Positions 32,848 through 43,927 of a DNA stretch of 64,000 bases are shown in pieces. A program made the position numbers and the translations under genes. Source of the stretch: Dactylorhiza incarnata (taxonomy: Eukaryota > Streptophyta > Magnoliopsida > Asparagales > Orchidaceae); contig JAWHQI010000024.1 in assembly GCA_033032865.1 (NCBI GenBank), forward strand, positions 248,001 through 312,000, in the 5' to 3' direction. The notes below the pieces were generated by a model. The model was not told the origin of the DNA. It worked only from the letters and a program-made list of their open reading frames with translations, and did no database searches. Position 1 is the stretch's first letter. Each line of letters begins with the position of its first letter.

Positions 32848-32854
32848 TTTTATA
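32848..32854 (-). promoter_or_regulatory. TATA box of aORF2 in element E
   Basis: TATAAAA on the minus strand 73 bp before the aORF2 ATG, the spacing seen in A and B. Confidence 0.5.
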
Positions 32855-32950
32855 GCCATCGGGCGGAGCCCTCCAAAGATTCCCTCCGGCTCCCACCTAC
32901 TCGTCCAATAGGTGGGTTGGACTTTCTTTCCGAGCTTGGGACAAGCTCGC

Positions 32951-32965
32951 AAAGAGCGGGGATTG
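32951..32965 (+). other. Polypurine tract of element E
   Basis: aaagagcggggattg directly before the 3' LTR, identical in form to the B tract. Confidence 0.7.
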
Positions 32966-33952
32966 TGTACAACCCTCATATTTTCCGAGTCGGTGTGACC
33001 CGACCCGGGTGAGGCCGAGACAGTGAAGGTAGCCGAAATGGGCAAAACGACCACGCCGAAATGGTCGAGACCAGTTAAGGCAAAAAGAGGAAGTGGGAGA
33101 AGCGGAGGGAGCACCCGCTCCCCCGACTCCCTTCGGGCGAGTGGGAGGAGCCTTCCCATTTGCCAACCCTCTTTGGGCGAGTGGGAGGGGCTCTCCCACT
33201 CGCCGGCCCTATGTAGGGGGAGTGGGAGAGGTCCTCCCACTCACCGCCCCCTTTGGGCGAGTGGGAGGGGCCCTCCCACTCGCCGGGCGAGTGGGAGAGG
33301 CCCTCCCACTCGTCGGCCCCCTTTGGGGGCGAGTGGGAGAGGCTCTCCCACTCGCCGCCCCCTTTGGGCGAGTGGGGGGATCCTCCCACTCGCTCGGCAT
33401 CCTTAGGGGAGGCAGGCAGGACCTCCCGTGAGGGGGGGAGTGGGCACCTCGAACCCCACTCGCCCCTCCTCCTGCGTTGACTGTTCATGGTCATGGTCGG
33501 ACTGCGGATAGCAAGATTTTGGCTATCCGCAGTCCAATTTTGGCTATTCGCAGTCCATCTTTGGGAAAGTCTATAAATAGGCCCCCCATGGGCACCTTGG
33601 GAAGGGTTGGTCTCGACCCCCCCCCCCCCCCCCCCCCCACCCCCCTTTTACGCGTGAGCAAGCACTACCCCTCCCCCACCCCTTGTCGTTGAAGGTGGTC
33701 GGTGAGGTGATCCTTAGTGCCCTCTAGGGTGCCCAAGCTCAGCATTGGCTTGGGGGGGAAGTTCTGAGTGAGCTTTCGGGTATGTGGTGGGACCTCCACG
33801 CTGAAGCTTAAGGGGTCTGTCTCTAGACTCCGGTTGTCATCAAGGTCAAGTCTCCTAGTTCCAAGTAACCGGTCAAGGGTCTAGGCTTAGGTCAAGTAAG
33901 GGTTAGTCGCAACCCCCTTTCGAACGCTGAAACCGGGTAACTGGTTTCAACA
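32966..33952 (+). repeat. Element E 3' LTR (987 bp)
   Basis: TGTACAACCCTC to GGTTTCAACA. TATA box TATAAATAG at 33572-33580. Its hairpin array (about 33130-33395) has fewer blocks than the 5' LTR copy and lacks the long C run there, but has its own C run at 33617-33638. Confidence 0.88.
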
Positions 33953-34005
33953 CATAGGATTTGTTATTCTCAAACCTAGGAGATACGGAAAACCATGTTC
34001 CAACA

Positions 34006-34019
34006 AACTCCCCCTTTTG
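34006..34019 (-). other. Polypurine tract of element D
   Basis: On the minus strand caaaagggggagtt directly precedes the D 3' LTR (TGTTGGAACATGG). The H element has caaaagggggagat at the same place (52057-52070). Confidence 0.75.
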
Positions 34020-34874
34020 ATAATAACAAATCCATTAATGATAAATCATAGCATTAATAAATAAGCATGATGAAACTATATTTGTGTGTGTGAGAGTGAT
34101 GACTTAGGATACTTATAGATTTTAGCATTTAGAATTGCTCCCCCTAAATACGTGCTCCCCCTAAGTGAAAGTTCTCCTAATATGTAAGCCATCATCTTAA
34201 GTAAGCATTATAGTGTGATAGTAGATTAATATTTATCATGTTAGTTCTCCCCTTTTGTTATTAGCAAAAGCGGGTAAGGAGACATTACTAAAAAGTTGTT
34301 AATAGGATAAAGGCATGATCGAGCTTGTAGAGAATGAAATGAGAAGGAGTTTTAGAATTATGTTTATCATAATATTGTCATAAATCAGAGTTTGTAGCAT
34401 AACCAAATATAAGGTAAATGTAAAGTTGCGGAAGACTTATAAAAACACAAGCAAACATCTTTTGTAAGACATGAATGATTAAAAAATATAGGAGTTTAAT
34501 TTTATAAAGAAGATGTTTTGTAAACATTTTAAAATCAGTAATAAATTAACCAAGCATGAAATAATGATATCAGAAAGATAGTACTACAATATTATGTTAA
34601 TTCATAGTTTCAAAACATACTAAACATTGTAGAGAGCATGCTAGGTTATCTAGTGCATTTCATAAGTAAAGAATAGTATAGAATTAGCATTATGATCCAA
34701 TACTCATGAGAAGAAGTGTTATGGAAGATAATGATGTGCACATAAATGTATTTTTTTTAGTAGAGTAAACACATGTTTTAATAAAAAATACAAGTAATAT
34801 GTAAAGTAAGAGCACAATAAAACACAAATAATTTTACTTCCACGCACTTCAAAGCACAAAAAAATGTACAACTA

Positions 34875-34935
34875 CCAAGGTGCTTTGCACACACAATGCA
34901 CTTTAAGACTTATCAGGGTGCAAAGTAGTGCTTGG
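34875..34935 (-). repeat. 61-nt stem-loop element, copy 1 (element D)
   Basis: Flanked by ccaag and cttgg, with an inner stem tttgcac/gtgcaaa and the loop motif aagacttatcagg. It is the same length as copy 2 but has a different inner stem. Confidence 0.6.
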
Positions 34936-35054
34936 GGGATCACATAATTTTATTCTTCAATATTGATTTTTTATTGTGATCCGGTGTACTTAAGAATAAG
35001 TGTTTTTATTTTGAAAGAAAGTTATGGTTTGCACAAGATACTTTACTATTCTTT

Positions 35055-35115
35055 CCAAGGTGCTCAACCTCACAACGCTTATTAAGACTTATCAGGAGGT
35101 TCAAGTAGTGCTTGG
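35055..35115 (-). repeat. 61-nt stem-loop element, copy 2 (element D)
   Basis: Flanked by ccaag and cttgg, with an inner stem aacctc/gaggtt and the loop motif aagacttatcag. The reverse complement is nearly identical to 49803-49863 in element H. Confidence 0.6.
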
Positions 35116-37364
35116 TGGAGTTATCTTTGTCACTTTATTTTATGATTTTGTTTTGTACAAAGTTCTCCAAATACACTTATTTTGCAAACCAATATAATTT
35201 ATAAGAAAGATAACCACTTTTCTTAACTTTAAAAAGTGCAAATAAAAGTAGTGTAGGTAAGATACTTGTGCAATTTTAATTCATTGTACTATTACAAAAC
35301 ATACACAAGCATTCTTAGATTAAACACATAAGTAGACAATGCCAAAATAAGTGAGTGAATAGTGATCATTATCAAACATAAAACATTTACTCATACTTAG
35401 AGGCATGCTACGCATAGTTCTACACAACTTTCACTATAATTGATGCACATATTAATAGATATATCAAAGCATGATGAAAGCAATGTTCAAAGTAGTTTGA
35501 AAAGATAAATTGCAACATTATAGAAGTTCTAAATAATAGATTAAATCATGCTTGATTTTCTCAATGATGTCCATACAGTATTTTTGATATTTTTGAAGAA
35601 TAATTTTTATTTAAAGTTTGAACTCATAAGATTGATCTTAGACTTCCCGAGGACTACCTTGCGAGAGGTTCGCCCGGTACTAGGTGATATGATGGGATGA
35701 TAGCCCAAATCACCCTTTCGCAAGATACAAGTAAAAAGTTAAGTTCAAAAATAACAATTTTTTATAATTTTTTTTTGTTTTATATTTTTGTATTTGATTT
35801 TTGTTTTTAGAAATAGGATTTAAACAAATGACAAAAAACACAAAGGCAAAACATACAAATTTCTTTTTTTGTAATTTGGCTTTTGTATTTTTGTTTTTTA
35901 TTTTTCAAAAATGTAATAAAAGCAAAAATGCAGAAATGAATAGTACACATAGATTAATATATTTTTAGGGATTTTTCAAAATTTTAAAAATACAGAAAAA
36001 CACATAGGTGCACTAGCGCCGGCGTTAGCTCTAGCGCGTGAAACAGTACCTGATTTTTGATGATTTTGAAATTTTAATTGTTGATCTTGATTAAGTGTCA
36101 TAATAGTAGTTTCATGCTGAAATTTCAGAATTTTAGGAAATGTCTAGATAGTGCAAATTTCATGAAACATTAGCGATTTTGTATATGACTTTATCAAATA
36201 AACTTAGCATGAGATATAAATTATTATATCTCCATTTTAATTTTTCTAAGGCTTGTATTTATCAATCTAATGTATTTTGACAATGATAGGAAATGTAAGC
36301 ACGAGAAGACACGAATGAACAAATCAAATATGCATGATTTTAGTGATTAAAAATAATGTTCATGCACAAGAATATCTTGGATAAGACCTAGATGAGAATA
36401 CCCAGCCTGTATATCTTGGTAAACATATAAAACCTAACATAGACACGAATATTCTTTAGGTGGCAATGTCAAAATGATAAGTTTGAGATTAATGTTATAC
36501 CAAGATTTGAGAGTGTTTCAACTTATAGACCTAGAATGGAGTGACGATTCTATTTGATTTGATATCAAGATGATTCAAAAGTCTAAACTAGAAATAAATC
36601 ACAATATACACCAACCATTATAATATCAATTGTCATCAGTTAATATATCAATTATAATTCACATAAATGTGATAGAAATAATTATTTTTAGAAGACTTTT
36701 TATATGACTTATGATGTTAGAGAATTTTAGCAAAGGACATCAATAGATCATAGTGGTGTTTGTGAATTCAATATTCATTATGAAGATAAATTCTTTCAAT
36801 ACATTTTAGTGATTTTCCTTTAATTAAGAATTTTGAATATATATGTGATTTTTGATAGGTGAACAATAGTGATGGTTTAGTTCATGTTTGACATCAAGGA
36901 GTGAACACAATATAATTTTTTGTTGTGAACAATGACACCCATATTGAAAGTTGAGCTTTTATTTAGATCTTGAATTTTCTTTTAGATCAAGTTATTTCAC
37001 TAAACCACTTGTTGGTGAAGGCTAAGAATCTTAATAGCCTAATAACCAGATTTAATTTGAAATATCTTATAGCAAATTTAGAGTTTGATTCATATGGATA
37101 ATATAAGATATTTAGAAACAATGAATATAAGAATAAAAGATAGGTCATCAAAATAGAAATATGATTTTGAATTTTGATCAATTTGTTTTATAAACTCATA
37201 AAGTTTTATGAGATAAAATCATATTTCCAATAATATATAAGATGACCATAACATGATAGCTTAAAAATAAGAAAACAAAAAGAGAAAGACATTAAGGCAT
37301 ATCATGAAGTAGAAATTTGTATATTTCATTTTGAAAATATTCTACTTCATGCATTTGGATGATA

Positions 37365-38834
37365 CTAGTAGATAAGAGATTTAAGTATCCAAAGTTGACC
37401 ATGTGTGATGGTTCCTTTGGGTACCCAAATGCATCGTGATGATTTTTGTGAAGACAAAGATGAATGAGTCCTTTCATGTGAAGTGAATGTTTCATTTTTA
37501 ATTTTAGGCCTCCATTCAAACCTTGGTTTAATGTTATTCTTATTCATCAAATTTCCATTGAGATTATCTTTATATTCATGATTATGATTGTAATGATTAT
37601 TAAAAGTGTTGTTCATAGGAAATTTGTGTAGTTTTATTTTTAAGTTGGGAGAAACACGATTTTATAAATAATGGTGATTTTGATTTTGATTTGCAAATCC
37701 TTTATGTTCCTTACTCCCATTATTAAACTTAGTTAAGATGTTCATATTCATTTTCAACTTGTTTTTAGATATAGTTTGATATTGTGAATTTGTATTTACA
37801 ATTTTCATAAGCAAGTTGATTTTTGATTTTAATTCATCATTTTTAATCTTTAAATTATGTCTAGCTTTATTATAGGCGATTGTGCTATTTTTAAGAGTGG
37901 GAACAATTGAATCAATATGACCTTGATAGTTGTTTCTATATTCATCAAATGTTTCATCCATCTCTTTAATTTCAATTTTATATTCTTTACACTTAGCACA
38001 ATCATTTATCAAAGATGAATTTTCTAAACATAATTTTTCATTTTGTTCTTTTATAAAAATAATTTCTTTTTCAAGTTCCTTAAATTTTTCTTTAATATTA
38101 TTACAATCAAGACACGGTTTTGTATTTTCAATTGAAGTGATATGAGTGAAGCTAGATAAATCAGATTTTGATACTACTTTAACTTTTGCTTTTAAATTTT
38201 TATTTTCCAAGCGCAATTTGCATTTTGCATTTTTTAATTTCTTAATTTTGTGCTTTGTAATTTGTAGCAATTGTAAAGTAGAAATAGAAGTACAAAAGAT
38301 GGGATTTGATTTCCTTACATTGCTTTCGGTAGAGGCACGATTTGAGCATATTGTTTCTTTTACATCTTTTTGGCACTCCTCTTCCGAAGAAGGTACTTCT
38401 TCTTTTCCATTTGATGTGTGCTCCATTGATCCGTCATGAGAGGAGCATTCTTGAAGACTTGTGCAAGCTTGCATATTCTCTGGCTCATGCGATTGTTCCA
38501 TATCTGTAAAAGGAGAATCATACATTTCATCAAGAAATTTCCATACTTTGTATGCACTAGAAAAATAATATATTAGTTTGAAAATATCTTGAGATAAAGC
38601 ACAAAAACTATAATGCATAGCTTTTGCATTTAGGTGACGCTCTTGTTTATTTGATTCGTTCGCTGGTCTAACTATTGCTATATCCCATGCATTGATATCT
38701 AAACTTTTAATAAATTTTTCCATTAATAATTTCCACCCTTTATAATTTCTCCCTTCGAATAAAGGTGGTTTAGGAGATTTTTCTTCTTCATAAAAATTTA
38801 CCCCATTAGTAGAAGCAAGATCATGAGACGCCAT
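37365..38834 (-). pseudogene. gag: Element D gag (one nonsense codon)
   Basis: Open from ATG 38834 in one frame to 37365 (490 codons), broken only by TAA at 37664-37662. The N-terminus (PPLFEGRNYKGWKLLMEKFI, then LDINAWDIAIV) is the Copia Gag capsid type. A long coiled-coil-like middle follows with isolated CxxC pairs (CLDC, CAKC). The end has SSRCIWVPKGT, the usual end of SIRE-type Gag. The two zinc knuckles found in H Gag are missing. The start lies 36 bp downstream of the primer-binding site. A Gag without nucleic-acid-binding knuckles and without Pol is what one expects of a non-autonomous element. Confidence 0.78.
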
Positions 38835-38869
38835 TATTCCCGGTAGTTAAGCCGATTTGGAATAACCTA

Positions 38870-38881
38870 GCTCTGATACCA
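38870..38881 (-). other. Primer-binding site of element D (initiator-Met tRNA)
   Basis: On the minus strand TGGTATCAGAGC, a 12/12 match to the 3' end complement of plant initiator-Met tRNA, two bases inside the 5' LTR. Confidence 0.92.
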
Positions 38882-38883
38882 CT

Positions 38884-40352
38884 TGTTGGATCGGTAGGCG
38901 CCCTTAGAGGGGGGGTGAATAAGGGTTTTAAAAACTTGTAATATATTTTGAATAACTTTGAAAAAGCTTTGATTATTAAACTAGAGAAGATCAAGACAAT
39001 CAAGTGAAGTGAAGGTAAAGACATGATTTTATTAACTTGAGAAGCATGATTACAAAACTTGATCTCTTATCGAAGCTAGAAATCAAAGCTAATAGAAAAA
39101 CTCTTTTTGTTTTCTATACCGACTCGTATCCCCACGAACCGGTTGGCTTTAGCCGATCCTTCCCCGGATACGGCCTCAAGCCGCTCTAGCCAACCCTTCC
39201 CCGGATATGGCCTCGAGCACCCCCTAGACCTAGCCTAGATCTAGTCGCCAACACGAGGCGAGTTTCCCCCTAAGTCCTACCCAGACCTAGTCGCCAACAC
39301 GAGGCGATTTCACTAACCGTTTACAAGAAAAATATGAAATGAAAAGACAATAATATAAAACTCCCTCTATGTGGATCTTTTGGAGAAGTAGACGAAGACG
39401 CAGAGTATGATCGTAGTCGATGTGGTCTTTCGTCACGATGATGAAGCGTGTTGAAATCTTCTCCACGGATCTCCTTTAGTCTTTATGGATTTGTGGGAGT
39501 ATCTCTCTGAAACTTCCTCTATATGCTGTGGCACGAAGCTCTAGAATTCTGGATCTCTAGAGGCTCAGGAAGTCGGAGCCAAGATGTCCTTTTTATAGAC
39601 TTAGCGCTAGCGCCTGCGCTAGTGCTACCGCCGGCGCTATCCCATTTTAGGACATAATCTACGCGGCAGAATCTTCAATCCGAGGAAACAATTCTCCCTT
39701 GCCTTATGTGTGCGTCGCTACCGCCTGCGCTATCGGCTACCGCCAGCGCTATCCCATATTAGGACACATTCTGCGCGGCAGAATCTTCAATCCGAGGAAA
39801 CAGTTCCTCCTTGCCAACTGTGTGCGCCGCTACCGCCTGCGCTATCGGCTACCGCCAGGCGCTATCTCCTTCCATATGTGCTCCCGGAATTGCGCTATCA
39901 TCGCTAGCGCCAGGCGCTAAGTGCTACCGCCAGCGCTAGTGGGAGTACTGTCTTCTGTTTTCATTCGTCGGAATTCGTCAGGAGTTTTCGAGAACATTCG
40001 ACGAATTGACTTAGCCGCACAATTTCCTTCACAAGTCTGCCTTTTTGACTTCTGTCTGCGTTCGTCGATATTCGTTGGGAGTTCATGAGAACATTCGACG
40101 AATAGACTTAGCCGCAGAAATTTCTTCTTCAAACTAGAAATTTGGCTTCTGTCTGGATTCGTCGAGATTCATCGGAACTTCAGGAGACATCTCGACGAAT
40201 TGACTTAGCAAAAATTTCTTTTCTCCTGAAAACCTGCTCCATCCTTGAGTCATGTGGACTTTGCTTTCCTGCACACTTAAACACACAAGATCAAATACAC
40301 ATAGGATTTGTTATTCTCAAACCTAGGAGATGCGGAAGACCATGTTCCAACA
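38884..40352 (-). repeat. Element D 5' LTR (1469 bp)
   Basis: Plus-strand ends TGTTGGATCGG and GTTCCAACA. TATA box on the minus strand at 39597-39590. Contains the same tandem arrays as the 3' LTR, at about 39600-39950 (gctaccgcc units) and 39960-40215 (ttcgtcg units). Confidence 0.9.
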
Positions 40353-41515
40353 ACTATCTTTAATAGAATAAATCCAAATAGTGAGAAGAAAAATGTAGAG
40401 AAAAATATCTCAGAGAAATCAAATAATCACATTCAAAAGCCTAAGATCAAACCAAAAATCATTAGGCATTCAATAGATTTGCTAAATCACAATGTATTTT
40501 ATGCAAACTTTAATAGCCAAGATTATAAGCAATGGTCAAACAAACCAATACTCTACCACCCTAAGGGTTATCATATAATACCATCATACTCTTACATAAC
40601 ATCCTACAATGGTAAAAGTAATGGGCCCAAGATAACCTGGGTTCCTTCTAATGTTTGAGTTACTTGTACAGGGTAAGGTAGGGTCCTACCTAAGAGACAG
40701 AGAGAAAGGAAGGAAAAACTAGTTTCAACCAAGGGAGTGATTTCTTCTCACAATTCCCTTACTATCTGCATAGTTCATAAAATTATTAGTATAAACACTA
40801 TTTTCAATAAACATAATTGCTGGGAAAAACAACAAGAATCTTTCAAGAAAATAGAACTATTCATTCAGAGTTGCACCGAATAGAATTCGACGTATCGTCG
40901 GATTCTACTCGATGCAGGCTTTGAGAGATAATCAGACAATAATAATCCTAATAAAGTCACTATCTTTAATAATATAAATCCAAATAGTGAGAAGAAAAAT
41001 GTAGAGAAAAATATCTCAGAGAAATCAAATAATCACATTCAAAATCCTGTGACCAAACCAAAAATCATTAGGCATTCTACAGATTTGCTAAATCACAGTG
41101 TATTTTATGCAAACTTAAATAGCCAAGATTATAAGCAATGGTCAAACAAACCAATAATCTACCACCCTAAGGGTTATCATATAATACAATCATACTCTTA
41201 CATAACATCCTACAATGGTAAAAGCAAAGGGCCCAAGGTAACCTGGGTTCCTTCTAATGTTTGAGTTACTTGTGCAGGGTAAGGTAGGGTCCTACCTAAG
41301 AGACAGTAAGAACGGAAGGAAAAACTAGTTTCAACCAAGGGAGTGATTTCTTCTCACAATTCCCTTACCATCTGCATAGTTCATAAAATTAATAGTATAA
41401 ACAATATTTTCAATAAACATAATTGCTGGGAAAAAACAGCATGAATCTTTTAAGAAAATAGAACTATTCATTCAGAGTTGTATCGAATAGAATTCGACGT
41501 ATCGTCGAGACAATC
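40353..41515 (+). repeat. 594-bp tandem duplication in element F with gag C-terminal segments
   Basis: Two copies of a unit of about 594 bp. The first is 27520-27549 joined to 40358-40921, split by element D; the second is 40922 to about 41515. Both start agacaataataatcctaat and end near cgacgtatcgtcg. Each encodes a Gag tail with HPKGYHIIPSYSYITSYNGK (copy 1) and GPKVTWVPSNV (copy 2), followed by TGA. Copies differ at scattered positions. Confidence 0.85.
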
Positions 41516-41959
41516 AGAGTGAAAAATTTGAATGGTATTTGACGCAGCATCAAGTTCATATCGACGCATGCGTCGACTTATCAGACACTGATCAAATTCA
41601 AGGTTACGTCGAGTTCTACTCAACGTAACATCGACATCACTACGTCGACTTAAGAATCGATGAACAATCTCGAAGTTGCGTCGAATATGAATCAACGCAA
41701 TGTCGATTTAACTATGTGCACAGAATTGCTTCTAGAAGCAACCTTGACATATTTTAGCGCGCCAAATATTAATTCTTATCGACTGTGCTTCGATTGCAAC
41801 CCTAAGCTGCGATGAATCACCTTCTTTTAAGAAATTTTGACGTCGAATTCATTACGCCTTCAAATTTTCCCCTCCTTGCTCTCTTGCTCTCCTCTTATCC
41901 AGTTCTTTGTGCTCTTGTCTCTCTCTTTCTCTCTTGTCCTTGCAGGTACTTACAATTCA
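41516..41959 (+). other. Element F region rich in CGTCGA words before the envelope-like gene
   Basis: About 440 bp with repeated cgtcga and tcgacg (41575-41705), ending in a pyrimidine-rich stretch and ttgtccttgcag (to about 41945), which looks like a splice acceptor just before the ATG at 41960. The expected pol region is missing between gag and this point. Confidence 0.5.
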
Positions 41960-42642
41960 ATGGCTCCTCCAATGTTTAACTCCGGCTTTGATGTGGATGT
42001 GGATTCGTTCAATGTTGCTACTGAAAGTTTCAAGGCCATTCTAGGCCTTTTTCATTCCGCTACTCTAACAAAGCTCATTTCTACCAGGGGTAAGATTCTA
42101 GAAGTAGAACTTACAGAATTAAAGGACAGTATCCATATAGCAGATGATGGGTCCTTTCAAGGGACAATTTTTGGACAAGATATCAGTATATCTGAGGAAA
42201 CACTCTCTCAAACATTTGATCTACCCACTGGTACTGACCCAGATGAATTGACAGGGGAAGAAATCAGCCAGGTTCTGCAGTTCATGCAGTTCAGGAAGGA
42301 GAAGCCAATAAATCTCAAGAAGATTGATGTGGCAGAGGAGTATAGGTTCTTAGCTGATATTGTTTGCAAGGTTTTGTTATGCAAAATATCAACTCATGTT
42401 TCCATTCCCAGGCAGCAGCTGCATATCATGGGCATTCTAGTCCTACATAAGAAGATAAACTGGGGGGAGATGCCTTCTGAGAATGATTGGGCATAAATAT
42501 GCCCACAAGGAGAATGCTTACATAAGGATTATGAGCCAGGTGCTCCTTCATCACTACCCAATGGCCTGCAAGTCCAAGGGAGTTCCCATTCCTCCAGGAA
42601 AAAGGATCAATATTGGAATCTTTTTCAAATGTACCAGGCAGA

Positions 42643-43878
42643 TGTTGGACATGTGTGTCACATTCCTTTGTTTGAGAATAACAAATCCCAACTTGTATTT
42701 GATCTTGCTTGTCGTGTGTTTATAGTGTGCAGGAACTATAGGTGCAATACTCCACAGGTAGAAAGCAGCTGAATTCAAACATCTGGAAGAATGCGCTACC
42801 GCCAGGTGCTAGCTCAGGTTCCGTTCGACGAACTTGAAGCTCCGTTCGACGAAAATTTTTGTTCGACGAAAATTCTGTTCGACGAAAATTTCCGTTCGAC
42901 GAAAGTGGAGCTCCGTTCGACAAAAATTTCGTTCAATGAAAATTTCATTCGACGAAAGTTTGTTCTGCCACGCCGCCGACGGTTTCGCAACCGCTACCAC
43001 CAGGCGCTATCTCAAGTTCGTGCACAGTGCCACGCCGCTGACGGTTTCGCAACCGCTCCACACGAACGCTATCGCAGGCGCTAGGAGCTAACGCAGGCGC
43101 TATCGTCAAGTTCTATAAAATGATGGGCTCTCTCTCGTTTTGAGTTAGTGCTTCCAGAGAGATTACTTGTGCCATATTTCCAGAGCTGCTACCCTGCCGA
43201 AAGTTCATCTCCCACTCAAAGCCAAAGTGGATTTCTGGAGAAGGAAGCCACCACGCTGCATCCGAAGAACGATCGCTTCAACCTCGCTTATGCTACAGCG
43301 ATTCTTCATCCTCATCTTCAGAGATCTCATATAGGGAGTTTCATTATTGTTATATTTATTTTCATTCCATTTTTTTTTTGTAATCGTTTAGTTAATTCGC
43401 CTTGTGTTGGCGACTAGGTCTGGGTAGGACAGGGGGAAATTCGCCTTGTGTTGGCGACTAGTTCTAGGTGATTAGATCTAGGGTGGCTCGAGGCCATATT
43501 CGGGGAAGGATTGGCTAGAGCGGCTTGAGGCCTTATCCGGGGAAGGATAGGCTAAAGCCAACCGGTTTGTGGGGATACAAGTCGGTATAGAAAGGGAAAA
43601 ATTGTATTACTTTATACGCCTCCGATTTCAAGTGTTATTGAAATCAATTTATGTAAACACATTTTCTATATAATATAATCATGTCTCCTTCTGTGTTTAC
43701 TTGATTTCTATCATTTGGCATAATTTATAAAATTGCAAATTACAATTGTTTCCTCCTTTAAGTTAAATTGTTATTTCATTCTAAGTTTCTCTAAACAATT
43801 TAGTAAAAATTTACAAAGAATTTTATTCCCTTATTCACCCCCCCCCCCCCCCCTCTAAGGGCGCCGTAAGATCCAACA
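42643..43878 (+). repeat. Element H 5' LTR (1236 bp)
   Basis: TATA box TATAAAA at 43114-43120. A short tandem array of gttcgacgaaaatt units (about 8, 42825-42965) lies upstream. The end carries a C run (43838-43853) in the context attcaccc...ctctaagggcgcc, as in D and the F family. Confidence 0.9.
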
Positions 43879-43880
43879 AG

Positions 43881-43892
43881 TGGTATTAGAGG
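43881..43892 (+). other. Primer-binding site of element H (initiator-Met tRNA, degraded)
   Basis: TGGTATTAGAGG, 10 of 12 matches to the initiator-Met tRNA site, two bases after the 5' LTR. Confidence 0.8.
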
Positions 43893-43927
43893 GTAGGTTA
43901 TTCCAAACGGTTTAAAAACCAGGAATA

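Larger units (their letters stand above)
28970..33952 (+). mobile_element. Element E: Tat-type element with LTRs and antisense genes but no gag-pol
   Basis: Flanked by TSD catag (28965-28969, 33953-33957), so it is one insertion. LTR 28970-29986 and LTR 32966-33952 share termini with A and B (TGTACAACC; GGTTTCAACA). Between them lie only minus-strand aORF1 (31234 to about 29990) and aORF2 (32775 to about 31850). The left LTR lacks its last bases and a primer-binding site, and it joins aORF1 directly, so gag-pol was most likely lost by a deletion after insertion. Confidence 0.83.
27550..34005 (-). repeat. Element D 3' LTR, interrupted by element E
   Basis: LTR sequence is 27550-28969 plus 33958-34005 (1468 bp) once E and one TSD copy are removed. 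Plus-strand ends are TGTTGGATCGG and TTCCAACA. A TATA box lies on the minus strand at 28262-28255. It carries tandem units with gctaccgcc/gcgctat (about 28264-28610) and three units with ttcgtcg...cgacgaat (about 28627-28880). Confidence 0.88.
34020..37364 (-). other. Element D AT-rich 3' region without pol
   Basis: About 3.3 kb of AT-rich DNA between gag and the polypurine tract. No conserved Copia motif (DSG protease, zinc-binding or DDE integrase, YVDD RT) is seen in any frame. Segments near 34870-35120 and 36000-36120 match the 3' region of H on its plus strand (about 49000-49900), so this is a homologous 3' UTR rather than a coding region. Two stem-loop elements lie at 34875-34935 and 35055-35115. 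Confidence 0.7.
27550..40352 (-). mobile_element. Element D: non-autonomous SIRE-type Copia element with gag only
   Basis: Flanked by TSD actat (27545-27549, 40353-40357). On the minus strand: 5' LTR 40352-38884, perfect initiator-Met primer-binding site (38881-38870), gag (38834-37365), about 3.3 kb of AT-rich non-coding DNA, a polypurine tract and a 3' LTR ending at 27550. Element E lies inside the 3' LTR. No protease, integrase, RT or RNase H is found. LTRs are about 1468-1469 bp and differ by a few percent by eye. LTR ends, 3' region and gag layout resemble H, so D is probably a non-autonomous relative that would depend on H-like elements for enzymes. Confidence 0.85.
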
